From UMGS1649 sp045652705 (GTDB lineage Bacteria; Bacillota; Clostridia; TANB77; CAG-465): a DNA stretch of 64,000 nt. Below, one piece after another: positions 23,193 through 32,138 of the stretch (positions are counted from its first letter, which is position 1; each line of letters begins with the position of its first letter). The DNA is taken from assembly GCA_045652705.1 (NCBI GenBank), contig JAZRUV010000013.1, positions 1-64,000 of the forward strand, given 5' to 3'. Made by a program: the position numbers and the translations under genes. Below the pieces are notes generated by a model. That model was given only the letters and a program-made list of their open reading frames with translations, was not told where the DNA came from and did no database searches.

Positions 23193-25178
23193 ATGAAACA
23201 AAAAAACTCTAAAATAAAAAATAAAAAAGGTTATAAAAGAATGATACTTAAAACTATAGCAAGTCCAGTAATATACATGCTTGTTATAGTGGTGCTTTCT
23301 GCGACTATACAAATAATGCAACCAAAAGCGTTTGGTGCAGTTTTACCAATAGTAGCAATTATGGCTGCATATACAATTTTTATTTTATATGCAGAATTAA
23401 GACATAAAGTGAAAAAATTAGATGAACTGCATTATGGCTTTTCGAACTCAATTGGAAAAAGCATGAAGCATCTAAACGTTCCGATAATGTTTATATCTAA
23501 CGATGCTAAGCTTATATGGCAAAACTCTTTATCTCAAGAACTTGAACTGGATGAGTTTATACCAGAAATTGCAATTGAAGCCAATAAATCTAGCAAAAAG
23601 GATGCTATAAAATTTGAAGCGGCAGACAAAAACTATTTACTATACATAACGGAAATAATGTCTGGTGAAGATGTTGGAAAGCTAGTTATATTTGTAGATG
23701 TAACAAAACAAGTAGAATTAGAACAAATACTAGATGATTCAAGAGTAGTTGTTGGTGTTATAACAATTGATAGCTTTGACGATATAATGCAAGGCTTAGA
23801 TGAAATGGACAAAGTTGCAACTAAATCTGGAATAGATACAGAAATTGTTAGTTGGATAAAAGAATATAACGGAATTGTTAGTAAAGTAGAAAAAGACAAA
23901 TACATCTATTTTATAGAAAAACAATATGTTGAAGAATTAGAAGAAAATTCATTTGAAATATTAGAAAAAATAAATAAAGTTTCTGAAGACAAAGTTAAAG
24001 TACCTGTAACAATAAGTATAGGCTTATCTTACGATGAAGAAACTTTAGCTGGTAGATACAAATCTGCTATGAACGCATTAGACGTTGCTATGGGTAGAGG
24101 TGGAAACCAAGCGGTTATTAAAACTAAAAAGAAATACGATTTCTACGGAGATAGTGGTAAACAACAAGACAAAACAAGTAGAGTAAGAGCAAGAATGATA
24201 TCTCAAGCTTTAAAAGATGTCATAGATAAATGTGAAAACGTATATATTATGGGACACAAGAATACAGATATAGACTGTATAGGTGCGGCAGTAGGTGTAT
24301 ACAAAATAGCAAAAACTTATGGTAAAGAAGCAAAGATTATCTGTGATTTAAGACACAATAATTCAACAAAACTTGTTATAGACAGGCTTAAAACTACTGG
24401 AGAATATGATGATGTTTTTGTAACTAAAGACGACCTTAAAAAACAAGAATTTGAAAACTCACTTCTTGTTGTAGTAGATACACACAAAGCAAGTTACTTG
24501 GCGGCTCCAGACTTACTAGAAGAATTCGATAAAGTTGTGGTAATTGACCACCATAGACGTGGACCAGAGTTTATTGAAAACACAATTTTAACATATCATG
24601 AAGTATATGCTTCATCTACTTCAGAGCTAGTTACAGAACTTTTAATGTATCTAGATGAAGTAAAACTTACAGCAAAAGAAGCTGAAGCAATATTTAGTGG
24701 AATAGTTATAGATACTAAAAACTTCACATTTAAGACTGGTGTTAGAACATTTGAAGTATCCGCTTACCTAAAGAAAACAGGCTTGGATATAACAGAAGTA
24801 AAACACGTTTTCCAAAATGATTTTGAAACATATATGGCAAAGGTAAACATTGTTAAAGAAGCTGAAATCATAGACGGAAAAATTGCAATGTCTGTGTGTC
24901 AGGAACAACACGAAAATATGTCTGTTATAGCAGCACAAGCAGCAGATGAACTTTTATCTATTACAGGTGTGCTTGCATCATTTGTGCTATGTGAAATAGA
25001 TAACGTAATCATGATATCTGGACGTTCTTTAGGAGACATTAACGTTCAAGCTATATTAGAAAAACTTGGCGGTGGTGGACACTTAACATTTGCGGGTGCG
25101 CAAATGGCAGGTGTTACACTAGAACAAGCAAAAGAAAAATTATTAGGAATAATAGAAGAATATTCTGTAAAAGATTAG
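23193..25178 (+). CDS. gdpP: cyclic-di-AMP phosphodiesterase GdpP
   Basis: GdpP degrades c-di-AMP, controlling potassium and wall homeostasis. The order is complete. Two N-terminal membrane spans (about residues 15-60) come first, then a PAS domain and a degenerate GGDEF (ISIGLSYDEE region). The DHH domain has GHKNTDIDC near 353 and DHHRR near 451. A DHHA1 domain ends with GGGGHLTFAGAQM. ATG 23193 follows AAAGGGG; the GTG at 23175 lies upstream of that site. It heads the gdpP-rplI-dnaB-tilS block, as in many Firmicutes. Confidence 0.93.
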   Translation: MKQKNSKIKNKKGYKRMILKTIASPVIYMLVIVVLSATIQIMQPKAFGAVLPIVAIMAAYTIFILYAELRHKVKKLDELHYGFSNSIGKSMKHLNVPIMFISNDAKLIWQNSLSQELELDEFIPEIAIEANKSSKKDAIKFEAADKNYLLYITEIMSGEDVGKLVIFVDVTKQVELEQILDDSRVVVGVITIDSFDDIMQGLDEMDKVATKSGIDTEIVSWIKEYNGIVSKVEKDKYIYFIEKQYVEELEENSFEILEKINKVSEDKVKVPVTISIGLSYDEETLAGRYKSAMNALDVAMGRGGNQAVIKTKKKYDFYGDSGKQQDKTSRVRARMISQALKDVIDKCENVYIMGHKNTDIDCIGAAVGVYKIAKTYGKEAKIICDLRHNNSTKLVIDRLKTTGEYDDVFVTKDDLKKQEFENSLLVVVDTHKASYLAAPDLLEEFDKVVVIDHHRRGPEFIENTILTYHEVYASSTSELVTELLMYLDEVKLTAKEAEAIFSGIVIDTKNFTFKTGVRTFEVSAYLKKTGLDITEVKHVFQNDFETYMAKVNIVKEAEIIDGKIAMSVCQEQHENMSVIAAQAADELLSITGVLASFVLCEIDNVIMISGRSLGDINVQAILEKLGGGGHLTFAGAQMAGVTLEQAKEKLLGIIEEYSVKD

Positions 25179-25235
25179 TAAAATTAAATAATATATAATA
25201 AAAGAAATAATAAAAAAGATAATGGGAGGTATGTT

Positions 25236-25682
25236 ATGAAAGTTGTACTTACAGAGAATGTAAAAGGAATAGGAAAAAAACTAGATGTAGTAAATGTAAG
25301 TGAGGGGTATGCAAGAAATTATTTAATACCAAGAAAACTTGCAAAACCGGCAGATAACAAGTCCCTATCTGAAGCAAATACAAAAAAAGAAGCAATAAAA
25401 TTTAAACAAGATACAGAAAGAGACTTGGCTTCAAAGAAAAAAGAACAAATAGAAAAAGTAACACTAGAGTTTAGACTTAAAACTGCAGAAGGTGGAAAAC
25501 TATTTGGAAGTGTTACATCAAAAGAAATAAGCGATGAATTAAAAGCAAAAAGTGGTATAGAAGTGGACAAGAAAAAAATAATACTTGAAGATGCCATTAA
25601 AATGATAGGCACATATACTGCTAAAGTTAAATTATACGAAGGAATAACAGCGAATTTAAAAGTAAATGTATTAGAAAAATAG
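25236..25682 (+). CDS. rplI: 50S ribosomal protein bL9
   Basis: MKVVLTENVKGIGKKLDVVN, then GYARNYLIPRKLA, is the L9 N-terminal RNA-binding domain. A long connecting helix leads to the C-terminal domain (GKLFGSVTSKEISDEL). The 148 residues are typical. GGGAGG lies upstream. It stands between gdpP and dnaB. Confidence 0.97.
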   Translation: MKVVLTENVKGIGKKLDVVNVSEGYARNYLIPRKLAKPADNKSLSEANTKKEAIKFKQDTERDLASKKKEQIEKVTLEFRLKTAEGGKLFGSVTSKEISDELKAKSGIEVDKKKIILEDAIKMIGTYTAKVKLYEGITANLKVNVLEK

Positions 25683-25692
25683 GGGAAAGCTT

Positions 25693-27024
25693 ATGAGTAA
25701 AGAAGTAGTAACAACTAAAATACCACCTAGTGACGTTGCAGCTGAACAAGCTGTGATAGGTTCTATGCTTGTAGATAAAGAAGCAGTAATTAAAGCGATA
25801 GAGTTACTTAAACCAACAGACTTCTATAGACAAGACAATGGCGAAATATTTGCTGCTATGGTTGATGTTTATGCAAAAGGTGACCCAATAGATTTCTTAA
25901 CGGTAAGAGAAGCACTAAAGCTTAGAAATGCATTAGAAAAAGTTGGGTCAGATGCATATTTATCTTCGCTAATAGATAATGTGCCAACAACATCAAACGT
26001 AGATGCATATATTAAAATTGTTGAAGAAAAAGCAACATTAAGATCACTAATTAAAGCTGCAAATGATGTTATATCTTATGGATATGCTGAAACTGAAGAA
26101 GTAGACAAGATTATAGATATGACAGAAAAAAGAATCTTTGATGTTTTGCAAAATAGAAATGCTAAAGGTTATTCAAGCATTAAGGATATACTAGTAGATA
26201 CATTTGACGCTATAGAAAAGTTATACAGCAGTAAATCTAATGTGTCTGGTATGGAAAGTGGATTTAAAGATTTAGATATAAAAACATCTGGACTTAACAA
26301 CTCAGACTTAATAATAGTTGCAGCAAGACCAGCTATGGGAAAATCTGCATTTGCATTAAATATAGCGACAGCAGTTGCAAAAGCCGGTGTGCCAGTTTTA
26401 ATATTCAGTCTTGAGATGTCTAAAGAACAAATGGTAAACAGAATACTTTGTTCTGAAGCACAAGTAGATAGTATGAAGGTAAGAACTGGTAAGTTAGACA
26501 CGGATGACTGGGTAAAACTTGGAAAAGCAAGTGGAGACTTAGCTGAAACGCCAATATACATAGATGATACACCTGGTATGTCTGCAGTAGAGCTTAGAGC
26601 AAAATGTAGAAAAGCAAAATTAGAAAAAGGACTAGGCTTAGTTGTTATAGACTACTTACAACTTATGGAGGGCAGAAAAGCTGGTGAAAGTAGACAACAA
26701 GAAATATCTGAAATAAGTAGGGCATTAAAGATTTTAGCAAAAGAAATAGATGTGCCAGTAATTGCACTTTCCCAATTAAGTCGTGCTGCTGAACAAAGAC
26801 CAGACCACAGACCAATGCTTAGTGACCTTCGTGAATCAGGATCAATAGAGCAAGATGCAGATATAGTTATGTTTTTATATAGAGATGACTATTACAATCC
26901 AGAAACAGAAAAGAAAAACGTAGCAGAAGTTATAATTGCAAAAAATAGACAAGGTTCAACTGGGACAGTAGAACTTGCTTGGTTACCACAATACACTAAA
27001 TTTGCAAATTATTATAACGGATAG
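25693..27024 (+). CDS. dnaB: replicative DNA helicase DnaB
   Basis: The hexameric 5'-3' helicase unwinds DNA at the fork. The 443 residues include the N-terminal primase-interacting domain (PPSDVAAEQAVIGSMLVDKE). The RecA-like domain has Walker A ARPAMGKSAF (about 210), Walker B LVVIDYLQLM and the LSRAAEQRPDHRPMLSDLRE region. No intein is present. The gene is 10 nt after rplI and is called dnaC in Bacillus. Confidence 0.97.
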   Translation: MSKEVVTTKIPPSDVAAEQAVIGSMLVDKEAVIKAIELLKPTDFYRQDNGEIFAAMVDVYAKGDPIDFLTVREALKLRNALEKVGSDAYLSSLIDNVPTTSNVDAYIKIVEEKATLRSLIKAANDVISYGYAETEEVDKIIDMTEKRIFDVLQNRNAKGYSSIKDILVDTFDAIEKLYSSKSNVSGMESGFKDLDIKTSGLNNSDLIIVAARPAMGKSAFALNIATAVAKAGVPVLIFSLEMSKEQMVNRILCSEAQVDSMKVRTGKLDTDDWVKLGKASGDLAETPIYIDDTPGMSAVELRAKCRKAKLEKGLGLVVIDYLQLMEGRKAGESRQQEISEISRALKILAKEIDVPVIALSQLSRAAEQRPDHRPMLSDLRESGSIEQDADIVMFLYRDDYYNPETEKKNVAEVIIAKNRQGSTGTVELAWLPQYTKFANYYNG

Positions 27025-27031
27025 GAGATAA

Positions 27032-28045
27032 ATGGACAAATTACTTGAACAGGTAAAAAAGAATATTTATGATAACAACCTAATAGAAAATGGTGATGTC
27101 ATAATAGTTGGAGTATCGGGTGGCCCAGACTCGGTATTCCTTTTGCATGCTTTAAGTAGTTTAAAAGATACAATAAAAAAAGGAAAAAACATTAGTTACT
27201 CATTACACGCAGCCCATATAAACCATATGATACGTGAAGAAGCATCGTTAGATGCAAATCTTGCAAAAAGACTTGCAGTTGAGTGTCATGCAATATTCCA
27301 TTTGCTTGAGATAGACGTTGTAGCTGAAGCAAAAAGACTTAAAATTGGGACTGAAGAATGCGGTAGAAATATACGTTATGAGTTTTTTGAACAAGTGAAA
27401 AAAACTGTCGGTGGCACAAAAGTTGCAGTTGCTCACAACGCGGGAGATAATGCAGAAACAATAATATTAAACTTTATTCGTGGTGCTGGAATTAATGGCT
27501 TAAGTGGAATGGATGCGAAATCTAGTGGAAATGTTATAAGACCAATATTAAATATTTCTAAGAAAGAAATATTAGAATATTTAAATGCAAATAATATAGA
27601 ATATGCAATAGATAAAACAAATCTTGAAAACGATTATACAAGAAATAAAGTTAGAAATGATTTAATTCATAAAATTGAAACAGAATATAACCCTAATATA
27701 ATAAATGCATTAAATAGAATGGCAACAGTAAATAAATTAGATTTAGAGATTATACAAGATGTTGTAGAAGATAAGTACCAAGCTTTAAATGTAAAGAAAG
27801 AACAAAATAAAATATATATTAATACAAAAGAATTTAATAAAAACTCTACAGCTATGAAGTATCAACTGATAAGAAGAATAATTACTGAACTATGTGGAAA
27901 TATTCAATGCGTTGAGATGATACATATTAAAGATACATGTAAACTTCTTGAAGCAAGTATTACAGGGAAACAATATATATTAGGTAATAAATATAAAGTC
28001 GTAATAGAAAAGAAAAATATAGCAGTGTTTGTCAAGAATGTGTAA
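27032..28045 (+). CDS. tilS: tRNA(Ile)-lysidine synthase TilS
   Basis: TilS converts C34 of tRNA-Ile(CAU) to lysidine, using ATP and lysine, so that AUA is read. The PP-loop SGGPDS is at about residue 29. The N-type ATPase region includes HAAHINHMIREEAS, HNAGDNAETIILNFIRG and the DKTNLENDYTRNKVRN motif. The 337 residues mean a shorter C-terminal tRNA-binding part than in many TilS proteins. It starts 7 nt after dnaB. Confidence 0.95.
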   Translation: MDKLLEQVKKNIYDNNLIENGDVIIVGVSGGPDSVFLLHALSSLKDTIKKGKNISYSLHAAHINHMIREEASLDANLAKRLAVECHAIFHLLEIDVVAEAKRLKIGTEECGRNIRYEFFEQVKKTVGGTKVAVAHNAGDNAETIILNFIRGAGINGLSGMDAKSSGNVIRPILNISKKEILEYLNANNIEYAIDKTNLENDYTRNKVRNDLIHKIETEYNPNIINALNRMATVNKLDLEIIQDVVEDKYQALNVKKEQNKIYINTKEFNKNSTAMKYQLIRRIITELCGNIQCVEMIHIKDTCKLLEASITGKQYILGNKYKVVIEKKNIAVFVKNV

Positions 28046-28060
28046 ATAAACACATAATTA

Positions 28061-28089
28061 TTGAATAACTGCAAATGTTATGTTAGAAT
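28061..28089 (+). promoter_or_regulatory. ftsH promoter
   Basis: TTGAAT (28061-28066), a 17-nt spacer, then TAGAAT (28084-28089). Confidence 0.6.
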
Positions 28090-28116
28090 TGTAGGACAGA
28101 AATTAGGAGGAGCAAA

Positions 28117-30051
28117 ATGAAAAAGACAGGATTTTTTAGAGGAATATTAAGCTATGTTTTAATTATAGGGATAGTTATAATGCTTATATCTTCATTAAAT
28201 GAAAGTGCAAGCAAGCAGATAGATTATACAACGCTTATGTCTAAAATAGAAGCTAAAGAAATTAAATCAGTATCGCTATCTTATGATAGAACGGAAGCGG
28301 TAGTAGTATATAAAGATGATACTGTAAAAAGAACAGTTACAATACCATCTAATACGTCGTTTATGGATGCAATAGAAGACAATATAAAAGCAGGAGAGTT
28401 TGAACTTAAAGTTGAAGAACAATCTGGTTGGGCAGTATTCTTAAATTGGCTACCAACAATTGGTCTTGGAATTTTAACACTACTTATGTTGTTCGTAATG
28501 ATGCAACAAATGGGTGGTGGAAATAATAAAGCTTTAAGCTTTGGAAGAAATAGAGCAAAGCTTAACAACCCAAATGGTCCTAAGAAAATCACTTTTGATA
28601 ATGTTGAAGGACTTAAAGAAGAAAAAGAAGAACTTGCAGAAATAGTAGATTTCTTAAAGGAACCTAAAAAGTTTAAGGATATGGGTGCAAGAATACCTAA
28701 AGGAATACTTTTAGTTGGTGGACCTGGTACAGGAAAAACACTTCTTGCGAAGGCTGTTGCGGGAGAAGCAAAAGTACCATTCTTCTCAATAAGTGGATCG
28801 GACTTTGTTGAAATGTTTGTTGGTGTTGGTGCATCTAGAGTTAGAGATTTATTTGAAGAAGCAAAGAAATTAAATCCTTGTATAGTATTTATAGACGAAA
28901 TAGATGCAGTTGGACGTCAAAGAGGTGCAGGCCTTGGTGGTGGACACGATGAAAGAGAACAAACATTAAACCAATTACTTGTTGAAATGGATGGTTTTGG
29001 AACTAACGAAAATATAATAGTAATGGCTGCAACAAACAGACCAGATATATTAGATCCAGCACTTTTAAGACCAGGACGTTTCGATAGACAAGTGGTTGTT
29101 GGAGAACCAGATATTAAAGCGAGAGAAGAAATATTAAGATTACACGCAAAAGGCAAACCTTTTGTTGAATCAGTAGATTTCAAAGTAATAGCTAAAAACA
29201 CATCAGGATTTTCTGGTGCAGATCTTGAAAATATGGTTAATGAATCAGCGCTTCTTGCAGCTAGAAAAAATAAAAAGCAAATAGATATGATAGACATAGA
29301 AGAAGCATTGGTTAAAGTTATGATGGGGCCTGAAAAACGTAGTAAAGTTATTTCAGATAAAGATAAAAAACTTACTGCTTATCACGAAGCGGGTCATGCT
29401 ATAGTATCTAGATTTTTGAAAAATCACGATACAGTTCATCAAATCTCTATTATACCAAGAGGTATGGCTGGTGGATACACAATGTATAAACCAAATGAAG
29501 ATAAAACATATGCTTCAAAACTAGAGATGGAAGAACACATAGTATCACTTCTTGGCGGTAGAGTTGCTGAAAAACTTGTTCTAGACGATATTAGCACAGG
29601 AGCTTCAAATGATATTGAAAGAGCATCTAAGATAGCAAGAAATATGGTTATGCGTTATGGTATGAGCGATAAACTAGGACCAATAACATTTGGTGTAAGT
29701 CAAGAAGAAGTATTCTTAGGACGTGACTTTGGAAGCCAAAGAAACTACAGTGAAAAAGTTGCATCTGAAATTGATGAAGAAGTTAAACGTATTATTACAA
29801 CTGCTTACGATAAAGCAGAAGTGCTTCTAAAAGAAAATATGGATAAACTTCACAAAACAGCTGAGCTACTACTTGAAAAAGAAAAGATTGATGCGGATGA
29901 ATTTGATGCGGTGTTTGGTGTTATAAAAGAAGAGCCTAAACAAGAAGAAATAAAAAAAGAAGCAAAGATGGAAAAAGAGACTATAGATGCAGAAAAGAAA
30001 GAAACCAAGAAGAAAACAACAAAGACTAAAAAGGAAGAAACTAAAGAATAA
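28117..30051 (+). CDS. ftsH: ATP-dependent zinc metalloprotease FtsH
   Basis: FtsH is a membrane-bound AAA+ protease for quality control and regulation. The 644 residues have two N-terminal spans (about 8-28 and 108-130) enclosing a small external domain. The AAA module has Walker A GGPGTGKT near 200, Walker B IVFIDEIDAVG and the second region of homology. The M41 protease has HEAGHA near 422. The C-terminus is a long Lys/Glu-rich tail (ETKKKTTKTKKEETKE), longer than usual. tilS-ftsH is the standard order. Confidence 0.97.
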   Translation: MKKTGFFRGILSYVLIIGIVIMLISSLNESASKQIDYTTLMSKIEAKEIKSVSLSYDRTEAVVVYKDDTVKRTVTIPSNTSFMDAIEDNIKAGEFELKVEEQSGWAVFLNWLPTIGLGILTLLMLFVMMQQMGGGNNKALSFGRNRAKLNNPNGPKKITFDNVEGLKEEKEELAEIVDFLKEPKKFKDMGARIPKGILLVGGPGTGKTLLAKAVAGEAKVPFFSISGSDFVEMFVGVGASRVRDLFEEAKKLNPCIVFIDEIDAVGRQRGAGLGGGHDEREQTLNQLLVEMDGFGTNENIIVMAATNRPDILDPALLRPGRFDRQVVVGEPDIKAREEILRLHAKGKPFVESVDFKVIAKNTSGFSGADLENMVNESALLAARKNKKQIDMIDIEEALVKVMMGPEKRSKVISDKDKKLTAYHEAGHAIVSRFLKNHDTVHQISIIPRGMAGGYTMYKPNEDKTYASKLEMEEHIVSLLGGRVAEKLVLDDISTGASNDIERASKIARNMVMRYGMSDKLGPITFGVSQEEVFLGRDFGSQRNYSEKVASEIDEEVKRIITTAYDKAEVLLKENMDKLHKTAELLLEKEKIDADEFDAVFGVIKEEPKQEEIKKEAKMEKETIDAEKKETKKKTTKTKKEETKE

Positions 30052-30064
30052 AAAAATAATATAT

Positions 30065-30101
30065 AAAAATGCAAGCGTTCAATATGAACACTTGCATTTT
30101 T
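30065..30101 (+). terminator. ftsH terminator
   Basis: AAAAATGCAAG...GTTCA pairs with TGAAC...CTTGCATTTTT around ATA, with one C/A mismatch. It has a T-rich 3' arm. Confidence 0.85.
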
Positions 30102-30133
30102 GTGTATAATAAATACTCTAGTTAGAGATTAAG

Positions 30134-30886
30134 TTAGATATTTTTCATAATTTCGTACAGTTTATCTTCTTTGAGACCTGAGATATCGCCGCTATTTTTA
30201 GCTATATAGGAACGGAACATAGTTATCGCATCTTGCAAAGCACCATCATGCGTGTAGCACATAATATCACTAGTAAAACCAGTTGTACGGATTTGGAACC
30301 CTTCTAACTTTCCAGAATATCTAAGTGGAAGCACATTGTTTTTAAAATAATGATTGGTGCAAACAACTAATTCACAACCGTTACTTACAATGTCTGTGAG
30401 TTTCGTGCTGAGTTCGCATCCGAAATATTCCTTGTCTTCAATCGAATTTAAAATGCGTTCAAGACCTATTGCCCAAACTGTACCTTCAGCAGTAGAATGT
30501 TCCCTATCTCCGTGTCTAGTTTCTTGAGAACAAAAGTCGGTGGCGTAGAATTTTTTTAAAGCATAGTTCTTTTTTCCAATATTCGAAAGCTTAAGAAGAA
30601 GATTCATGGCTAGTTCCACGTCGTTTACAGCTTCATAACCATTGCACTCATTCTTTACGCCTTTTAATTCGCGCCCTAAAACCCAAAGAAATGTTTCTAA
30701 AGGTTTAATTTTATCTGAAATTTCTTCTGCAATTTGTTTGCGATTATATGACTTGGAATAAGAATAAGCTAGTCTTTGGAGCTCTTGAATGGTTGCACAA
30801 AAATTATCTAAGTCCTGCTTGGAAATGTCTGAAAAACTGAACTCCATAAGTCCAATTTCTTTTACTTTTGCTACAAAATCTTTCAT
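30134..30886 (-). CDS. orphan protein, 250 aa, function unknown
   Basis: A soluble protein with a helical N-terminal half (FVAKVKEIGLMEFSFSDISK, CATIQELQRLAYSY). The second half is mixed and contains TRHGDREHSTAEGTVWAIG and CELVVCTNHYFKNN. No membrane segment is present and no family is recognised. ATG 30886 follows AAGGAGG; the in-frame ATG at 30910 lacks a site and overlaps the upstream gene. It is the second gene of a two-gene minus-strand unit and is richer in GC than ftsH next door. Confidence 0.7.
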   Translation of the reverse strand: MKDFVAKVKEIGLMEFSFSDISKQDLDNFCATIQELQRLAYSYSKSYNRKQIAEEISDKIKPLETFLWVLGRELKGVKNECNGYEAVNDVELAMNLLLKLSNIGKKNYALKKFYATDFCSQETRHGDREHSTAEGTVWAIGLERILNSIEDKEYFGCELSTKLTDIVSNGCELVVCTNHYFKNNVLPLRYSGKLEGFQIRTTGFTSDIMCYTHDGALQDAITMFRSYIAKNSGDISGLKEDKLYEIMKNI

Positions 30887-30896
30887 ATTGACCTCC

Positions 30897-31277
30897 TTAA
30901 TAATTTGCAACTACTAATGATGTAATATTAATGCCAAGTTCTGAGAATGGTTTTGGAATAAGGTTATCTCTGGTATCGCAATAATTATCTGCTCCATTTG
31001 TACCGATAGCACAAATCTCGCCTGCATTTAGAATAATAGTTGCTTTAGAACCGTCGAAAATATGATTTAGTGCAAGATGATGACGTATAATATTTACAGC
31101 TTCTTTTGATTCGTCGTAGGAGTCGCTTAGTGTCACGTAAATGCGATTGTGTTTGCTACTGAGAGAGCAATCTTCAAGTTTTATTATCCAAGTATATTTC
31201 TCTGAGTTTGGAAACCGATAGAGATTTTCGTAAAACCGGATAGTTGCTGTAGTAATATAAGTTGTATTTTGCTTCAT
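30897..31277 (-). CDS. orphan protein, 126 aa, function unknown
   Basis: MKQNTTYITTATIRFYENLY begins a predicted beta-rich soluble protein. Strand-like runs include KYTWIIKLEDCSL, NRIYVTLSDSY, KATIILNAGEICAIG and ITSLVVANY. TAGGAGG lies upstream of ATG 31277. It is the first gene of the unit, driven by the TGTGATATAAT promoter at 31326-31354. No family is recognised. Confidence 0.7.
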   Translation of the reverse strand: MKQNTTYITTATIRFYENLYRFPNSEKYTWIIKLEDCSLSSKHNRIYVTLSDSYDESKEAVNIIRHHLALNHIFDGSKATIILNAGEICAIGTNGADNYCDTRDNLIPKPFSELGINITSLVVANY

Positions 31278-31325
31278 TTTTTAATCCTCCTAAATTTAGT
31301 TAGAATATAGTTTAAATGCAAACAC

Positions 31326-31354
31326 ATTATATCACAAAGTGACATAAAAATCAA
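31326..31354 (-). promoter_or_regulatory. SigA promoter with TGTGATATAAT
   Basis: On the minus strand TTGATT, a 17-nt spacer, then TATAAT with TGTGA before the -10. Nearly the same as the promoter at 6840-6868. Confidence 0.75.
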
Positions 31355-31410
31355 ATAATTGCAATTATATATCAAATACGATAAATAGTATTAAAAATAA
31401 AAGTAATGTG

Positions 31411-31439
31411 TTGCAAATAAAAATTGGATATAATATAAT
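31411..31439 (+). promoter_or_regulatory. promoter of the VirD4-containing unit
   Basis: TTGCAA (31411-31416), a 17-nt spacer, then TATAAT (31434-31439). Confidence 0.65.
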
Positions 31440-31473
31440 ATGAACGTAGAAAGATATTCTCCAGGAGGAATAT

Positions 31474-32127
31474 ATGGAAAGTGTACAAATGAATAAATTT
31501 GAAATAGTAGATATGCCAGGAATGAATACACTAGCTTTCGTGGTAGAAGAAAATGAATCTGAAGTAATAAGTGGCCAAACATATTACTCGTTACAAAAAT
31601 TAGACCATACAGACAAAGAAATGGACGGAAAAATAACGAAAGAATTCTTTGTTGTAAAATATGCAGACGGAATGCAAGATATAGTTCTTCTAACGCTTAC
31701 AAAAAGCAAGGCTATACTTAGCACAGCTTTATTGGATGGAAATGGCTTAACCCCAACAGAAGATAAGTTGCCATTATCTTATGGCAGTCTATATGATGAT
31801 AGCAATATACAATATAAAGAATTTACATATACACAAAATTTAAAAAGAAGATTTGCTATTATTGATACAACAAGTTGTGAAGAAGTAAAACCTACAATAT
31901 ATAGAGATGATATAACTGGTGAAATAAAAGGTAAATGTAAATTGTTGCCACTTAGACCTTATGTTGTTTTGGAAATAAAAGATAATTTTAATAGGGGTGC
32001 AGTTGTAGCAACTGATGGTAAAAGAATAGAAGCTATGAGTCACGGAAAAGTGAAAATGCCTGAACATGATTTGGAGAGAAAAGATATAGACATTGATGTT
32101 TTGGGCGACGATGACCTAATAGTGTAA
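31474..32127 (+). CDS. soluble protein upstream of virD4, 217 aa
   Basis: The opening FEIVDMPGMNTLAFVVEENE is followed by alternating strands and a C-terminal acidic stretch ending DVLGDDDLIV. There is no signal peptide or membrane span. CAGGAGG lies 8 nt before the ATG. The VirD4 gene starts 11 nt downstream, so the two are co-transcribed. It may be an adaptor or regulator of the coupling ATPase; that is inference from position only. Confidence 0.65.
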   Translation: MESVQMNKFEIVDMPGMNTLAFVVEENESEVISGQTYYSLQKLDHTDKEMDGKITKEFFVVKYADGMQDIVLLTLTKSKAILSTALLDGNGLTPTEDKLPLSYGSLYDDSNIQYKEFTYTQNLKRRFAIIDTTSCEEVKPTIYRDDITGEIKGKCKLLPLRPYVVLEIKDNFNRGAVVATDGKRIEAMSHGKVKMPEHDLERKDIDIDVLGDDDLIV

Positions 32128-32138
32128 AGGAGTAACTT